From Membranipora membranacea (lineage: Eukaryota; Bryozoa; Gymnolaemata; Cheilostomatida; Membraniporidae): DNA of 64,000 nt. The DNA lies in the NCBI GenBank assembly GCA_914767715.1, contig OU612075.1:7440001-7504000 (forward strand), in the 5' to 3' direction. Below are positions 13,332 through 24,336 of the stretch, one piece after another (within the stretch, counting starts at the first letter, position 1; each line of letters begins with the position of its first letter). The position numbers and the translations under genes are program-made. The notes under the pieces are model-generated. The model made no database searches. It saw only the letters and a program-made list of their open reading frames with translations, and was not told the origin of the DNA.

Positions 13332-13473
13332 GTGATGTGAGATGACGAGATGATGGGTGGAGCACCTGAGGTGGTTTGTTCGATTATCTGACAGATTAGT
13401 TGAGCCGTATCTGCCAGATAATCGAACAAACCACCTCAGGTGCTCTACCCATCATCTCGTCAACTCACATCAC
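13332..13473. mobile_element. 142-bp near-perfect palindrome (foldback element)
   Basis: The left arm at 13332-13393 (GTGATGTGAG...) matches the reverse complement of the right arm at 13411-13473 (...CTCACATCAC) with only a few differences, around a spacer of under 20 bp. The arms include CACCTGAGGTGGTTTGTTCG. Such long, well-preserved arms suggest a recent foldback transposon or a hairpin-forming locus. A clear target-site duplication was not seen. Confidence 0.8.
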
Positions 13474-15089
13474 CAGCATAATAACACATTAGAATTCTCA
13501 CATATATTTCAAAATAGCCTAGAAGAACATTTTATTATATATTTTTGGTTATCAAATATCACATTCTATGTACACATTTGCCTTCAAAATAGGCCTTTTT
13601 TAGTTCCTTCGTGTAATTTTGAGGTTCAATATTGCATGAAATAAAAAATTTAACTAACTAACTAAGTGAGTAATCTTTCCTCAACTGTTGCTCAATATTT
13701 ATACACTTTGAAGTTGTGCTCTCATGGTCAGGGAGTGGACAACTTGAGTCAATCAATAAACTTGGCACCAGATTCTTTATAGCCTCCTGTCATGCAAACA
13801 CAATAGCCTAATTTCCACTTCTCGCTTAGGTTTGCTCACTACGCTCCACAATAGTTGTTAATAATGGGTGATGTGGCAGATGAGTGAGTGAGTTGTAATA
13901 AGTTACACTACAGCATCATCATTAGTTCAAAAGTTAGCTAAATTTGTAGGCAGCAAAAAGAAACAAACTCAGAAAGAAATCAAGACAAAAGACTCATTGG
14001 TTGTTGAGGTAACACTGTTAATTTAACTTATGTGAAGGAATGGTTGAAAAGTGTTGAAATACCCAAAAATTTAACATACATACATCCCTACCTACAGGCT
14101 ACTTTTTGTTACTAACTAACTAAACTACTAGTTAGTAGTAGTAGGTAGTAATAGCTAACTGACCAAAGCTTACTGGTTGCTTGATATGATAATGGGACAG
14201 ATACAGCTGTAGGGTGTGTATGATGTATTGGAGGCAAGGGCCTGGCGGTCGATCAGTCTGAGCAGGTGTGAGTTGCAGGACTTCTCACTCACACCTACCT
14301 ACTACCTACTAGTCTGTAGGTAGTGTAGTGCTCAGGCAGTTCCACCACTAGACAACGTGTAATCAAACAAAAATTTTGTCGTGGTTTATACTCAGACCTA
14401 GGAGCTCACTTTTATTGACAGAAGGCTTCTCTCTACCTATATATAGGCCTACTATAACAGTGAAACTTATGTAGCCGCTAACTAGGCCTATAGCCAGTTT
14501 GTCTCGCCTACGAGGCAAGCAATGTTATCGGGTTTATTCGCAACAAAAGACACAGCCTGATGCATCACACCAACATGGGTTCAAGTTGACTGGGAAGTTG
14601 AATGCCAGCAGGTAACTTGCCAACAGCTATTGCAAGAGACAACGGTCTGAATTTTGCTCGACTTGATGCTCACTGATATCCCTATTCTTGGACAAAAGCT
14701 GTCTTGTTATGTATCTTGTAGCCAGCGTGGTCTTTCACTTACAATATACTGAAATTGCGGCCTTTTCTTTTCTTTTGAGGGAGCAAGTCCTACCCAAGTT
14801 TGATCTGAAATTGTACACTGCAGTTTTAATAAGTAGTGTCTCTTTGTTCAATCTATATCTACTTCTAGACACATCTCTCTGTTTTGGTACATTACTTGGA
14901 TGAATACACAGGCCCAATGATATATATCAATGCATAGGCCTTTACCCAACCCCACATGTGTAGCTCATAAATGTTGGAAATCTGAATCGGGTTCACTGTG
15001 CTCTACAAAGCATCTAAGCGGGACTGGAGACCCTTTAGAGCGAGTCTACTTTGGTATTTTAACAACGCTGCCATACAAAACAGGTTTTT

Positions 15090-15690
15090 ATTGATAATAA
15101 ATTTTCTTTTAACAAACATGTAGACTCTTTAGTATCAGCTTGTAGCTCAAGCTTATTTTTAATGAGGAAATTAAAGACAATTGGACTAAACAGTGATGGC
15201 TTAAAAGCTTTTTATTTGAGCAACATACGCTCAAAGCTTAGCTATGCTGCTCCGGCCTGGTATTCCTTGCTAGGCGAACATAACCGCGACAGACTTGAGA
15301 AAATACAACGAGCAGCTCTGAAGATAATTTTTCCAGATTTAGAATACGATCATAGATTATCAGTCTTAGGCATCCCAAAACTCTGTGATTTTCTTTTTGA
15401 TATCTCTTATTCACATTTTCTGCGTATAGTGAATAATGAATCACATCCTCCTTTTAGTGAACTACTTTTCAACAAGAATTCCAGAACATCCTCTCGAGCT
15501 ATACAAATTTTTCGGCAGAAATTCTGCAGGACTGAAAGGCGGAGAAAAGGCTTTTTTAATTTTTTCATGACCTATCATGACAACGGTCTAGTATATAAAT
15601 AATTTTTAGTGTGTTGTTTTTACTATGCCATACCATCGCTCGCATTCTGTACCATCTGTCATGATGATTGAATGAATACAAATCAAATCA
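15090..15690 (+). pseudogene. Non-LTR retrotransposon fragment: reverse transcriptase C-terminal part
   Basis: An open frame with ATG at 15162 and stop at 15602 encodes 146 residues, and homologous-looking coding continues upstream to about 15090. The segment LSYAAPAWYSLL, then LEKIQRAALKIIFP and RLSVLGIPKL, is the conserved region following the reverse-transcriptase core in LINE elements (jockey/CR1-like, inferred). The sequence after the stop ends in CAAATCAAATC and an A-rich run near 15690, as expected for a LINE 3' end. The 5' part with the catalytic YADD box and endonuclease is absent, so this is a dead, 5'-truncated copy. Confidence 0.85.
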
Positions 15691-15916
15691 AAATCCAAAA
15701 AAAAAAATTAAACACTCGGTCTATCTCGGAAACATGAGGCCTACTCAGTTTTCCAATGATCATAAGACACGCCGGGCAGGTCCCATACCTAGACGTGCTG
15801 AAGGCCTTGTGCTCCTCACCTATTGATGCGATGTTTAAAGCCACTTAATGACTTATTATGGCTATAACTTTTTGGTATACTTTTAGAGTTGAGGTAGTAA
15901 CTCGCGATAAGAAAAG

Positions 15917-18900
15917 ATGTCAGACTCTGAAGAAGATTTCCAGAGTGCAGACGAGGGTGAGGAGGAGAAAACTTCTCATATAACCAGCGACACTTCAGGA
16001 GGTAAAGAGTCTGATGAAACTCTGGCTGAACCTGAACCAGAAGCAGCTGGTAAGAAAAACAGAATTTAGAAAATTAAGTTTTCTCTTCCATGAAAAGATT
16101 GCAGGGTTTTAAAATGATAGAAAAGAACCAAACTATGATGAGCTAATTTGTAAAGCCTGTTAAGTGTATCTTGTATCAGTATCAGTGTATGTTGCTCATC
16201 AGCCAATGTGGTTTGCTTTTGGATGCAAAGCTAATAATTCAATTCTTACATTGTTGATTATTTGTATTTGATTCTTTGTATCTGCATATGACGATGCTAG
16301 CCATCTGAGATTTTTGTTCCAGTGAAAGAAAGTGACCATGTTGAAGAAACAAAAGATGAACCAAGAGACTCTCCATCACCTAATGAGAAGGTAGAAAATA
16401 TTGATGAAGCAAAATCAGCTGAAAAAGTGCCCGGTGTTTCTAATTCTGAGGTGAGCTGCGACACTGAGGTAAAAACTTTGCCTGGGAAAGGTAAGAAAAA
16501 GAAGGGAAAACAAGAGAAAAATCAACAACAAAACAAGCAAAAAGCAGAAATGCAAAGTGAGGATGCCAAAGAAGAAGAAGTATGTGAAGATCCGTCAACA
16601 GGTATAGTTGAGGAAAAACCAGAGGAATACTCTGATAAAACTGCTGAGAAAACCTCAGGTAAAGCATCCGAGAAAACCTGTGAGAATACCTCTGATAATT
16701 TAGTTAGTCAAGATGATGAACAGCAGACCACTACTGTGACAGAAAATCAGTCTGAACCGAATGAGTCAATCAGTGAGAAATCTGATCTGCCCGATAAACC
16801 TTCAGAAGCTTGTGATAAAGACTCCAAACTAGCTGATGAGCAAGCTCCACTAGAAGAAGCTGACACCGCTTCAAAATCCGATAAAACTGAGAAGACAGTA
16901 GAAGAAAATAAATGTGAGAAAGAGGATAACGTTAAAGCAGACACTGATATCACACCAGACATTTCCTCTGAGCCAAGTCAGGCCCAGAGTAACACTAAAA
17001 CTCAGGCTAAGATTGAGGATAAGCCTGAGACTAAGGCTAAGCCTGACACCGTTGAGGCTAAGATTGAGGATAAGCCTAAGATTGTAGAAACTACATCTGC
17101 AGCTAAGTCTGACACCGTTGCGGCTAAAACTCCAGAGAAAGAAGTTCACAGCTTGTTTGATAAGTTAGCTGGTGGTGGAGCAAGCAAACCACAGAGAGAT
17201 GAGAAAGAAGAAAACGTGCTCGACAAACTCTCAAAAGCTGGTGATAAGGTAAAATCTCTCTATAAATTTGACTTGATTTAAAATTTAATTGAGATTATGG
17301 TGAATATTAATCCTTGAATTTTAAACTGAGGAGATGACTACACCCAATGCTAAACTGCAGTTGATCAACAGCTGTACTCTAAAATAGACTGAGCATTTAG
17401 AATGATACCAAGAACCTGATTCACAAACACTTTAACCATCTTTTTAAAGATTGTTTGCGACATCCATTTGCTTATTGAAACATTTTCAGAAGCAAGAGGG
17501 TGCAGGTTGGGGGTCGTGGGGCTCATGGGGAACTAGTCTACTGTCAACGGCAACGACAAGCGTTAAGACATTTACGCGTAAGTAGTCGTAATGTGCTACT
17601 ACAGTTCATGATATTAATTTAAATTGATTTCAATCTATCTACGTTTTGGCTGATTTTAGAATGCTACCAATAATCACAACATGAGTGCACTGCACTATGA
17701 TATGAACTATTATACAAAGTTTGAATCAGCTATCTAACAGTCATTATTTGGATGGATATCTCAGATTGCTTTTGTTAAATTTCAAATGACCAGTATCTAA
17801 AATGTCACTGTAGTACTTTCTTATTTCATAATAACACTCATTGTTTTATCAACTGAGATGTATAATCCACAAATTTGGGATTGTTCTTTTGCAGCTTTGG
17901 AGTGATGGATCATTGAATGGTCACTGTTATATGGTTTTGATCATAATTAAACACAGGTTTTATCCTAGTAAACAGTGACCTGGGTGTCATGTGGAAATTA
18001 GCCTTCATACTTTATCATTCATATTAAAATGATCATAATCATATAGTACTCATACTACAACCTACATACAACAGCCTTTATACTATAACCCTTGAAGTAT
18101 AACCTTCATACTGTAACCTCCATACTGTTACGGTATTCACAATTGCCTATCCAAATCAGCTGTTGAGACAAAAACTTCGTTATCTTTTACACTGCTTGTT
18201 CACAGATTCAGTCAGTGATGGAATGCACACAGTAGTTGAGACGTTTGAGGCGTCTGTAGGAGCTCCTCCAGCTGATCAGCTCGCCTCTGATATCTCTGAG
18301 CATGTCAAGGAGCCAGAAGAGAAGGAGAAGGCTATCACTGAGGAGCCTACTGACGAACCTCACATACCTAATAAAGGTTGGTACCTACAACTAGTATAGA
18401 TCATGTATGATCTAATTTGCATGCATTTGGAATTGTTCCCTCGAGCTGCCGGCGCAATTTGCTGTATGCTCACTAGTAGAATGCGGACAAATTGAATCAA
18501 ACTTGATCAATGTCTAGTAATGATGATTGTCAAAGGATTTTAATTTATAAATTTTTCTACTTTTGTTGCAAAAAAAGCGTTAGAAAATACAACGTGCTAT
18601 CTACATAATTTGACCAGCACCTTCACATAAATAAATATCTAATTTCCGCAAATGCTTCCTCTTCAATATTTATTAGAGCAGTGATGATTAAACACCATTT
18701 GGAAATCCCCATAGGTTGCCATTCCTATATGACTTGTCATCAATATTTAATTTGTGCCTTGATATTTCAGAGAGTGAAGCATCTGGAGGCGATGTTGGAG
18801 AAATAGGTGGAGACAAAGCTCAAGGTGACACAAAACAAGGATCTGATTGGTTACATGACTGGGGAGTTGATAGTCTTACTTCACAACTACAATCCACGGT

Positions 18901-21900
18901 ATGTGATGTTTTTTTATCAGTCAATATTATAGAAACTGATCATGGTTTTATCGCAGTTACAACTCTGGCTAGGCACCATTATTTGGGATTTTGAAAAAAA
19001 GTGGAGTGAATGTAAGCAGTTTTACTGTATCAAAATTGGTTCTAGTCTTCTAACCTATGCCCGAGTGACCAATCGATAAGGGAGGCAACTCAAGATCGAC
19101 ACAAAACCAACCAAATCCATTTCACATCGAATGATTGATTGTTTTGTAGGGAAAGGGTCTCTTAGATTCAGGTTTGGATGTTCTGGAGACCATCGGTAAG
19201 AAGACTTTCGAACAGATAAAGGAAACAGATCCTGGTTTTGCAAAGACACGAGGATTCCTTGCAGGAAATAAACCAAACCTCTCACAGGTAGATTCATACT
19301 AACACTTCCAGCGCACGAGTCATATGATAATTTTCAGTTACAATGATGATATGGCTGGAAGCTTTCTAATAACCTACAAGATATGGCTGTGACCCTGTTG
19401 TAATCTATCTTTTGAATTTGAAAGATATTTGCATGCACTGTGGTCTTGACATCTCATGATGGAGATCATCATGCCGTACGATTGTCTATGGTTACCTGCC
19501 CAATTATAACATAAATGATCTCTCTAATTTGCCCATAAACATATAATATAATATAAATCATATATTAAACTATGTGTATACATGTTCGTGGTTCCACCCC
19601 AGGTTGGTTCAACATTTCATTGTAAAAAAAAGCCAGCTAATGTCTCACTGACATCACACTGGTCCTCTCAGCCAGAGAGCTTGAATTAAGCGTAATAGCC
19701 TTGCTATCTTTTCACATTGGTTTCTTTCAGCCACCCTCGATTGAATCGAACAGGTACTAAGGCGGCGTGAACAAAGTCAAACTCTATTGTTCAGAAATTA
19801 ACAAAACTCTGTGTGTTATAAAATGCTTTAACAGCAATTGCTTCAATACAGAAGCCATGATGTAATTAATTCATTTTTTCAGATGCTGAGAGAAGCTAAA
19901 GAAGAGACAGACAAGAGAGCAGCTGAGGAGCTGAGCTCTCAGCCACTGGAGAGTTACAGCTCTCTATTTGACAAGCATCAGGGTAGGTGCGATTAGGGCT
20001 TCATATCATACCAAACTTAACATAAGATATACTATTGCATGAGCATGAATATCTCTGATTAATACACAGTAAATTAGTTCACATAGCATGCGTACCGTCA
20101 AGAGAAAGTAGGTGTGATGACCCACTGTCATGTTCTATTATTAGTGGTGGGAACAAATAGACTCTTTTGACCAGCAGTGTGCATCCTGATAGTGTAATTT
20201 TGATGTCAGTGTGTATGCATACTATCATATTTTTGTATTTGGAGCATAATTGCGTTATCTATATATAATCAACGTTAAAGCTGTATTACTTGTATTACTG
20301 ATTGCTATGGTCAGTGAGTATGAGAGAAGTGGGCCAGTGAAGCATGATCTATGTGGTTTCGCTGCTACTCAATAGCTTTATTGCAGAAGAAACTGTCATA
20401 TCGTTATGGAGGAAGTGCAAAAGTTCAGACATGATTTATGATGTTTGTGTATAAAGTTCAATATATTTCTGCAGGTATGGCTCATTTGGAAGCGCTGGAA
20501 ATGCTCTCAATATCATGCACCAACTTCATGTCGAATACTGACGATGTCTCGGATGATTCTCAGGATAAAATAGACGCTCTGGCGGAGAAGTTCACTCAAG
20601 TATATGATTCAGATGATGGTAAGGATAGTCTGAGTATTGATACCATATTCCACTGACTGTCTAAAAACTCAGACTATTAGCAAACATTCAATAAGTAACC
20701 ATCATCGAAAATCCACATTTTACTGATATGTTTTAGTCATAGGTGTCATCGAATTGCAATTTCCAAGACAGTGGAGATTGCCTTTATTATAAGATAAGGT
20801 TTTATTGGTTGCTTTCATCGAAGATGGAGCAAAATTAAGTGACTGATGGCGGTTCATATAAAAAACGAATAACTAGTTGGTATAAAACTATCATTGTATC
20901 CAGTTGTTCTAGTTTTGGCACTGATAAAAGGTCGTCTACCACGAATATGACAATGATTCAGAATATGATTCTGATCATTATAAAGGAATGACGGTAATCA
21001 AGGAGTGAAAATCAAGAAAAAAAACTTTCCGTAATGGCTGAGGGTACTCTGCTATGGACACATCAAGTAAAAATACAAAAATGTACAAAAGGTGCAAGCG
21101 TGTTATGCAGACCACTGAGTCTGAAATTCCAATATTCCTTAGTATGAATGATGTGTGCAATGGTTAAGGCATGGGTCTTTCAATCGAGAGGTCCCGTGTT
21201 CGATTCCCGGCAGATTACGGTAGATTCAGGAAGAGCTCCTGTGCCCCATCAGGATCCAGTACGTGGACCCGTACCGATACCAGAAACAAAAAACCAAGCA
21301 ACATCAAAGTTTCTCACATGGTATCACATGGTATCGAGACTATCAATGGACGTGAGTGAGTTTATGAACGATGTGATGTATATGATTCTGATATATTTTT
21401 AGACGCCGATGAGGAGCATGACTTCCCAGCTGGTATGGAGGATTTCGTGTCTAAGTTGTCCCTCCCTGTGAAGAGCACCAAACTCATCAATGTTCAGAAT
21501 AAAACAAGAGAATGGCTTAAATCTTGTCAAGAACGACAAGATACAGGAGAGCAGGTAAGAAAAAGTTCTCCCACTGGGCCTGACCTCTATTATAGCTTTC
21601 CTTTCTCTAAGCTTTGCTCTATATAAGCTTTCCTCTGTTTTAGCTTTTCACTCTCCTAGCTTTTCTCTATCTTAGCTTTTCTCTCTCTTAGCTTTTCACT
21701 CTCCTAGCTTTCCTCCCTTTTAGCTTCCCTCTTTCTTAGCTTTTCACTCTCTTAGCTTTTCTCTGTCTTAGCTTTTCTTTACCTTTGCTTTTCTCTCTCT
21801 AAGCTTTTCTCTGTCTTTATTTTTCTCTACCTTGGCTTTTCTCTATCTCCGCCTTCATCTCTTTGCGCTTTCAAAGATGTTGTTGAAAGGAAATAAATCA

Positions 21901-23201
21901 ACTGTCTTTAGCCCTGGATATGTGTATCACTGTGTCATATGGTGTGCAGTGCGCAAGAGGATGTAGTTGGAAGGAGCATTATTCAAATTATTACTAGACT
22001 GACATTTGGAAACAAATGCATCTATCCCGAAGAAGATCATTTCCTTACCTGGAATTGGCATGTGCGGCAGGCATTCATGACAAAAGATTTTCAATATTGC
22101 ATCTCCAAGATGGAGTTGTCTACACTAAGGAGTAAAAGGGAATAACTCCTTGCCTACATCATCCCGATAGCTTTATCATACAAATAACTTGTTAAAAATT
22201 GCAATGAATCTTTTGTTATCTTTGCAGATCGAGGGTAGAGAGATTCACAGTGAAGCTCTCAACTCATTCGCTGAGCTGACTTCATACACTATGGAGCTGT
22301 GCCATAAGTCAGGAGAGCTACTTTTATTATCTCCTGAACAAGAGAGACAGGTTGATGTTGATGCAGTCAGTGACGCCATGATCAGGTATGGTTTGTTGTT
22401 ATTTGGCAGTTGCATTTTTCTCAGCTTACAGAGGGAACTAATGGCGTCGTTCTGACGAATGATAATGATATTGGTCCCAACATAATTATAGGCTCTAGGC
22501 AAACACTATGTAAGCAACAACTTAGACTTTAAACATTTGGTTAAATAAGAAATATAGTCAATAGATAAAAAGTCAAAGATGCCGGTAAAGTCACCTGTGA
22601 GGCCAATCAACATTAATTCCTTGATACAGATGTTTTCTCTCTACCTCTGTAAAAAGGGGGCAGCACTACCACCAATAAATAATATACATCCGAGCATTGG
22701 TAGCTATATCCGCCTCGTGTAGAATAAATAATTAAAAAAAATGTTCATGCGTCTTATCCAGCTGTTTTGATTAAATACGAACTATGCACATCCCCCTCTC
22801 CCACCACCTGTGCCTTTCAACTGCATGTTGATTTAGGCAATAATAGAAGCTGTCCTAACATAGTATTTACATACAGTTAGTAGTCTACTCCTCAACTTAT
22901 CTTTTTCATATCATTATACATTATTATTATATAATATTTATATTATTATTCTCTATTCTGTAGCATACTGCGACTAGTCAACAGTGAGATCACAGCGCAG
23001 TCACATTTATATAACGAATGTCTGAACACAGCGGCGGACGATTCCGAGGACCCTGACTCTATTAATCCCATGATTACTGATGTATTCCTCGAAGCTAGCA
23101 ACAGCACAAGTTACACCAGGGACGCCTTCAAACTACTCATACCAGTACTAAATAAATGTGTGGTCATGTCACCGAGTGGGGAGTCAGACTCGCTACGGTG
23201 A
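15917..23201 (+). CDS. FAM114A: FAM114A family protein (NOXP20-like), 11 exons
   Basis: Predicted 791-residue homologue of the FAM114A1/FAM114A2 family, whose molecular role is poorly defined (a Golgi/trafficking or neuronal role has been proposed for family members). Exons: 15917-16049, 16323-17248, 17490-17577, 18206-18376, 18771-18898, 19150-19287, 19883-19982, 20475-20618, 21403-21554, 22228-22385, 22964-23201; phase is kept throughout. Exon 2 encodes a long acidic, lysine-rich, low-complexity N-terminal region. The family core starts in exon 3 with the glycine/tryptophan run GWGSWGSWGTSLLS. It continues with LDSGLDVLETIGKKTFEQI (exon 6), MLREAKEE (exon 7), MAHLEALEML (exon 8) and the C-terminal VFLEASNSTSY...AFKLLIPVL (exon 11). 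It is longer than the roughly 500-560-residue vertebrate proteins because of the expanded exon 2. Exon 3 (88 bp) is easily missed. Confidence 0.93.
18043..18130. repeat. Degenerate 15-bp repeat (TACTATAACCTTCA-like)
   Basis: About five to six diverged copies of a unit such as TATACTATAACCCTT and CATACTGTAACCTC, in FAM114A intron 3 about 75 bp before exon 4. The unit resembles that of the large minisatellite at 40575-41443. Confidence 0.6.
20035..20213 (+). mobile_element. MITE family A, copy 2 (degenerate, intronic)
   Basis: Diverged copy in FAM114A intron 7. It shares ATATCTCTGATT, the GAGTACC-like centre (GCGTACC) and the right end TTTTGATGTCAGTGTG with copy 1. The left terminal repeat is eroded, and the AATAAA seen in copies 1 and 3 is lost. 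Orientation is opposite, relative to the gene, to the two gene-terminal copies. Confidence 0.65.
21148..21345 (+). mobile_element. tRNA-derived SINE-like element, second type
   Basis: In FAM114A intron 8. It has an A-box-like segment GCAATGGTTAAGGCATGGG and a B-box GTTCGATTCCCGG about 40 bp later, followed by a non-tRNA tail. The head differs from the SINE at 12048. A possible degenerate relative lies near 32123-32330. Confidence 0.6.
21575..21865. repeat. Polypyrimidine 15-bp tandem repeat (TTAGCTTTTCTCTCT)
   Basis: About 290 bp with some 18 imperfect copies of a unit such as TAGCTTTTCTCTCTC in FAM114A intron 9, starting about 20 bp after the exon 9 donor. The plus strand is strongly C+T biased, with G almost confined to the AGCTTT core. 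Confidence 0.85.
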
Positions 23202-23224
23202 TTGTGGCTTTATTCTATATCCAC

Positions 23225-23338
23225 ACTAGATCAAGTTTGATCCATTGGCCTGCATTTTGGAGTTGTCCCCCTCTACTGGTCACGCCGCAGTAGAGGGGGG
23301 CAACTACAAAATAAGGGCAAATGGATCAAACTTGATCT
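23225..23338. mobile_element. Foldback element family D, with about 13-bp flanking direct repeat
   Basis: The left arm AGATCAAGTTTGATCC... and right arm ...GGATCAAACTTGATCT are inverted repeats of about 50 bp; both carry the CCCCTCTACT block or its complement. The element is flanked by the direct repeat CTATATCCACACT (23215-23227 and 23337-23349), which looks like a target-site duplication. The downstream copy runs into the left end of MITE A copy 3, so D inserted at the border of an existing MITE. Related ends occur at 18428-18525 and 45886-45972. Confidence 0.75.
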
Positions 23339-23343
23339 ATATC

Positions 23344-23556
23344 CACACTGGCATCGAGACTACACTATTAACATGTGTATCTCTGATCGGTAGTGTCAAT
23401 TTAGAAGCAGTACCTAACATGTACCCACCCCCAATAAATAAAATTGAACACAGGTCGTTACACCAAATTCCTTGTGATGGTACTCTTACTAAGTGAATTA
23501 ATTAATCTCTATCGATCAGAGATATACATGCAAGAGTATATCACGTGATCAGTGTG
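23344..23556 (-). mobile_element. MITE family A, copy 3, downstream of FAM114A
   Basis: The left end CACACTGGCATCGAGAC and the right end GATCAGTGTG are inverted repeats, with inner GTGTATCTCTGATCGG against CGATCAGAGATATAC. The copy is reversed relative to copy 1, so its AATAAAATTGA (AATAAA at 23437-23442; a second at 23433-23438) is on the FAM114A sense strand, about 230 nt past the stop. Confidence 0.8.
23433..23442 (+). promoter_or_regulatory. Candidate overlapping AATAAATAAA poly(A) signals for FAM114A
   Basis: Two overlapping canonical hexamers inside MITE A copy 3 on the gene's sense strand. They align with the AATAAA in copy 1 at the oxidase 3' end. No transcript data support use. Confidence 0.4.
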
Positions 23557-24336
23557 TTCTATATCACCAAATAATATTGTTATTATTATTGTTGTGTTTT
23601 ATACTGTAATATTTATTATATTTTAATCGGCGACAAATTAATGTATCCATCTCAATGTGAATTTTTGGCAGGTGTGCCCATCATTGAGGTATACAGCCAC
23701 CATTCGCTACTGTATTACTAGTTAAGCAAAATATGTGAAGCCTTATTGGTAGACCTGCGTCTAGATCACTTGAATTTATGATACTAGGGTCTTTAACCAT
23801 CAGCTCAAGGTCATAAATTTGGTTCACAATAACTTGCTCATAAGACAGAATTGTAGTAGTGTTTGAATTATTTATTTTGAAACTGAAAATAGCCAGTAAT
23901 ATCATGTAGTAGTGATATTTTATATCAACTGAATTCATTCTGCAATAACCAACTATGTACAACTCTTTGGTCTCAGTTTTTGTTGGTAGAAAAAAAAATA
24001 AATATAGCGGTTTATTTGGCACTGAACTGTTTTACTCTGATACATGATAAAGGGAAAATACATGGCTAGGAATAAGATCAGAAGGCGAGGCAAGACCTAG
24101 CCTGAGATCCCAATCTGGTTTGTTAGATTGGCATCGGGTATAGTGGAGCCCCGCAGCAAAAGAGCTCTGGTCACTTAAGATGAGGATGTGATTGAGATTA
24201 ACAGAGTGGAAGAGAGGGAGAAGTGAGCTGTTCATTTGGACGTGGTATAAATGAAATATCAGAACCAAACAAACAGATCTGATACTAAAGCTGCGTTGAT
24301 CCGTCCGAGAACAACTGTATAAGTTTATATCTGTGA

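Larger units (their letters stand above)
9981..15916. other. Intergenic region between divergent oxidase and FAM114A genes
   Basis: No host gene could be supported here. The short open frames (for example 10583-10888 plus) have no recognisable family, splice context or composition. The region holds the transposon remnants listed separately: a hAT-like foldback, a tRNA SINE, a palindrome and a LINE fragment. Otherwise it is AT-rich unique sequence. Promoters of both flanking genes must lie here but no clear motif was found. Confidence 0.6.
23202..24336. other. Convergent intergenic region between FAM114A and GDE1
   Basis: Contains the two genes' 3' ends, a nested pair of foldback elements (23225-23338 within the end of 23344-23556) and AT-rich sequence. 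A minus-strand AATAAA at 24011-24016 may serve GDE1. No additional gene is supported. Confidence 0.6.

Noticed and set aside
15162-15602. Host gene coding for a 146-residue protein
   Set aside because: The translation is the C-terminal part of a non-LTR retrotransposon reverse transcriptase, followed by an A-rich end.
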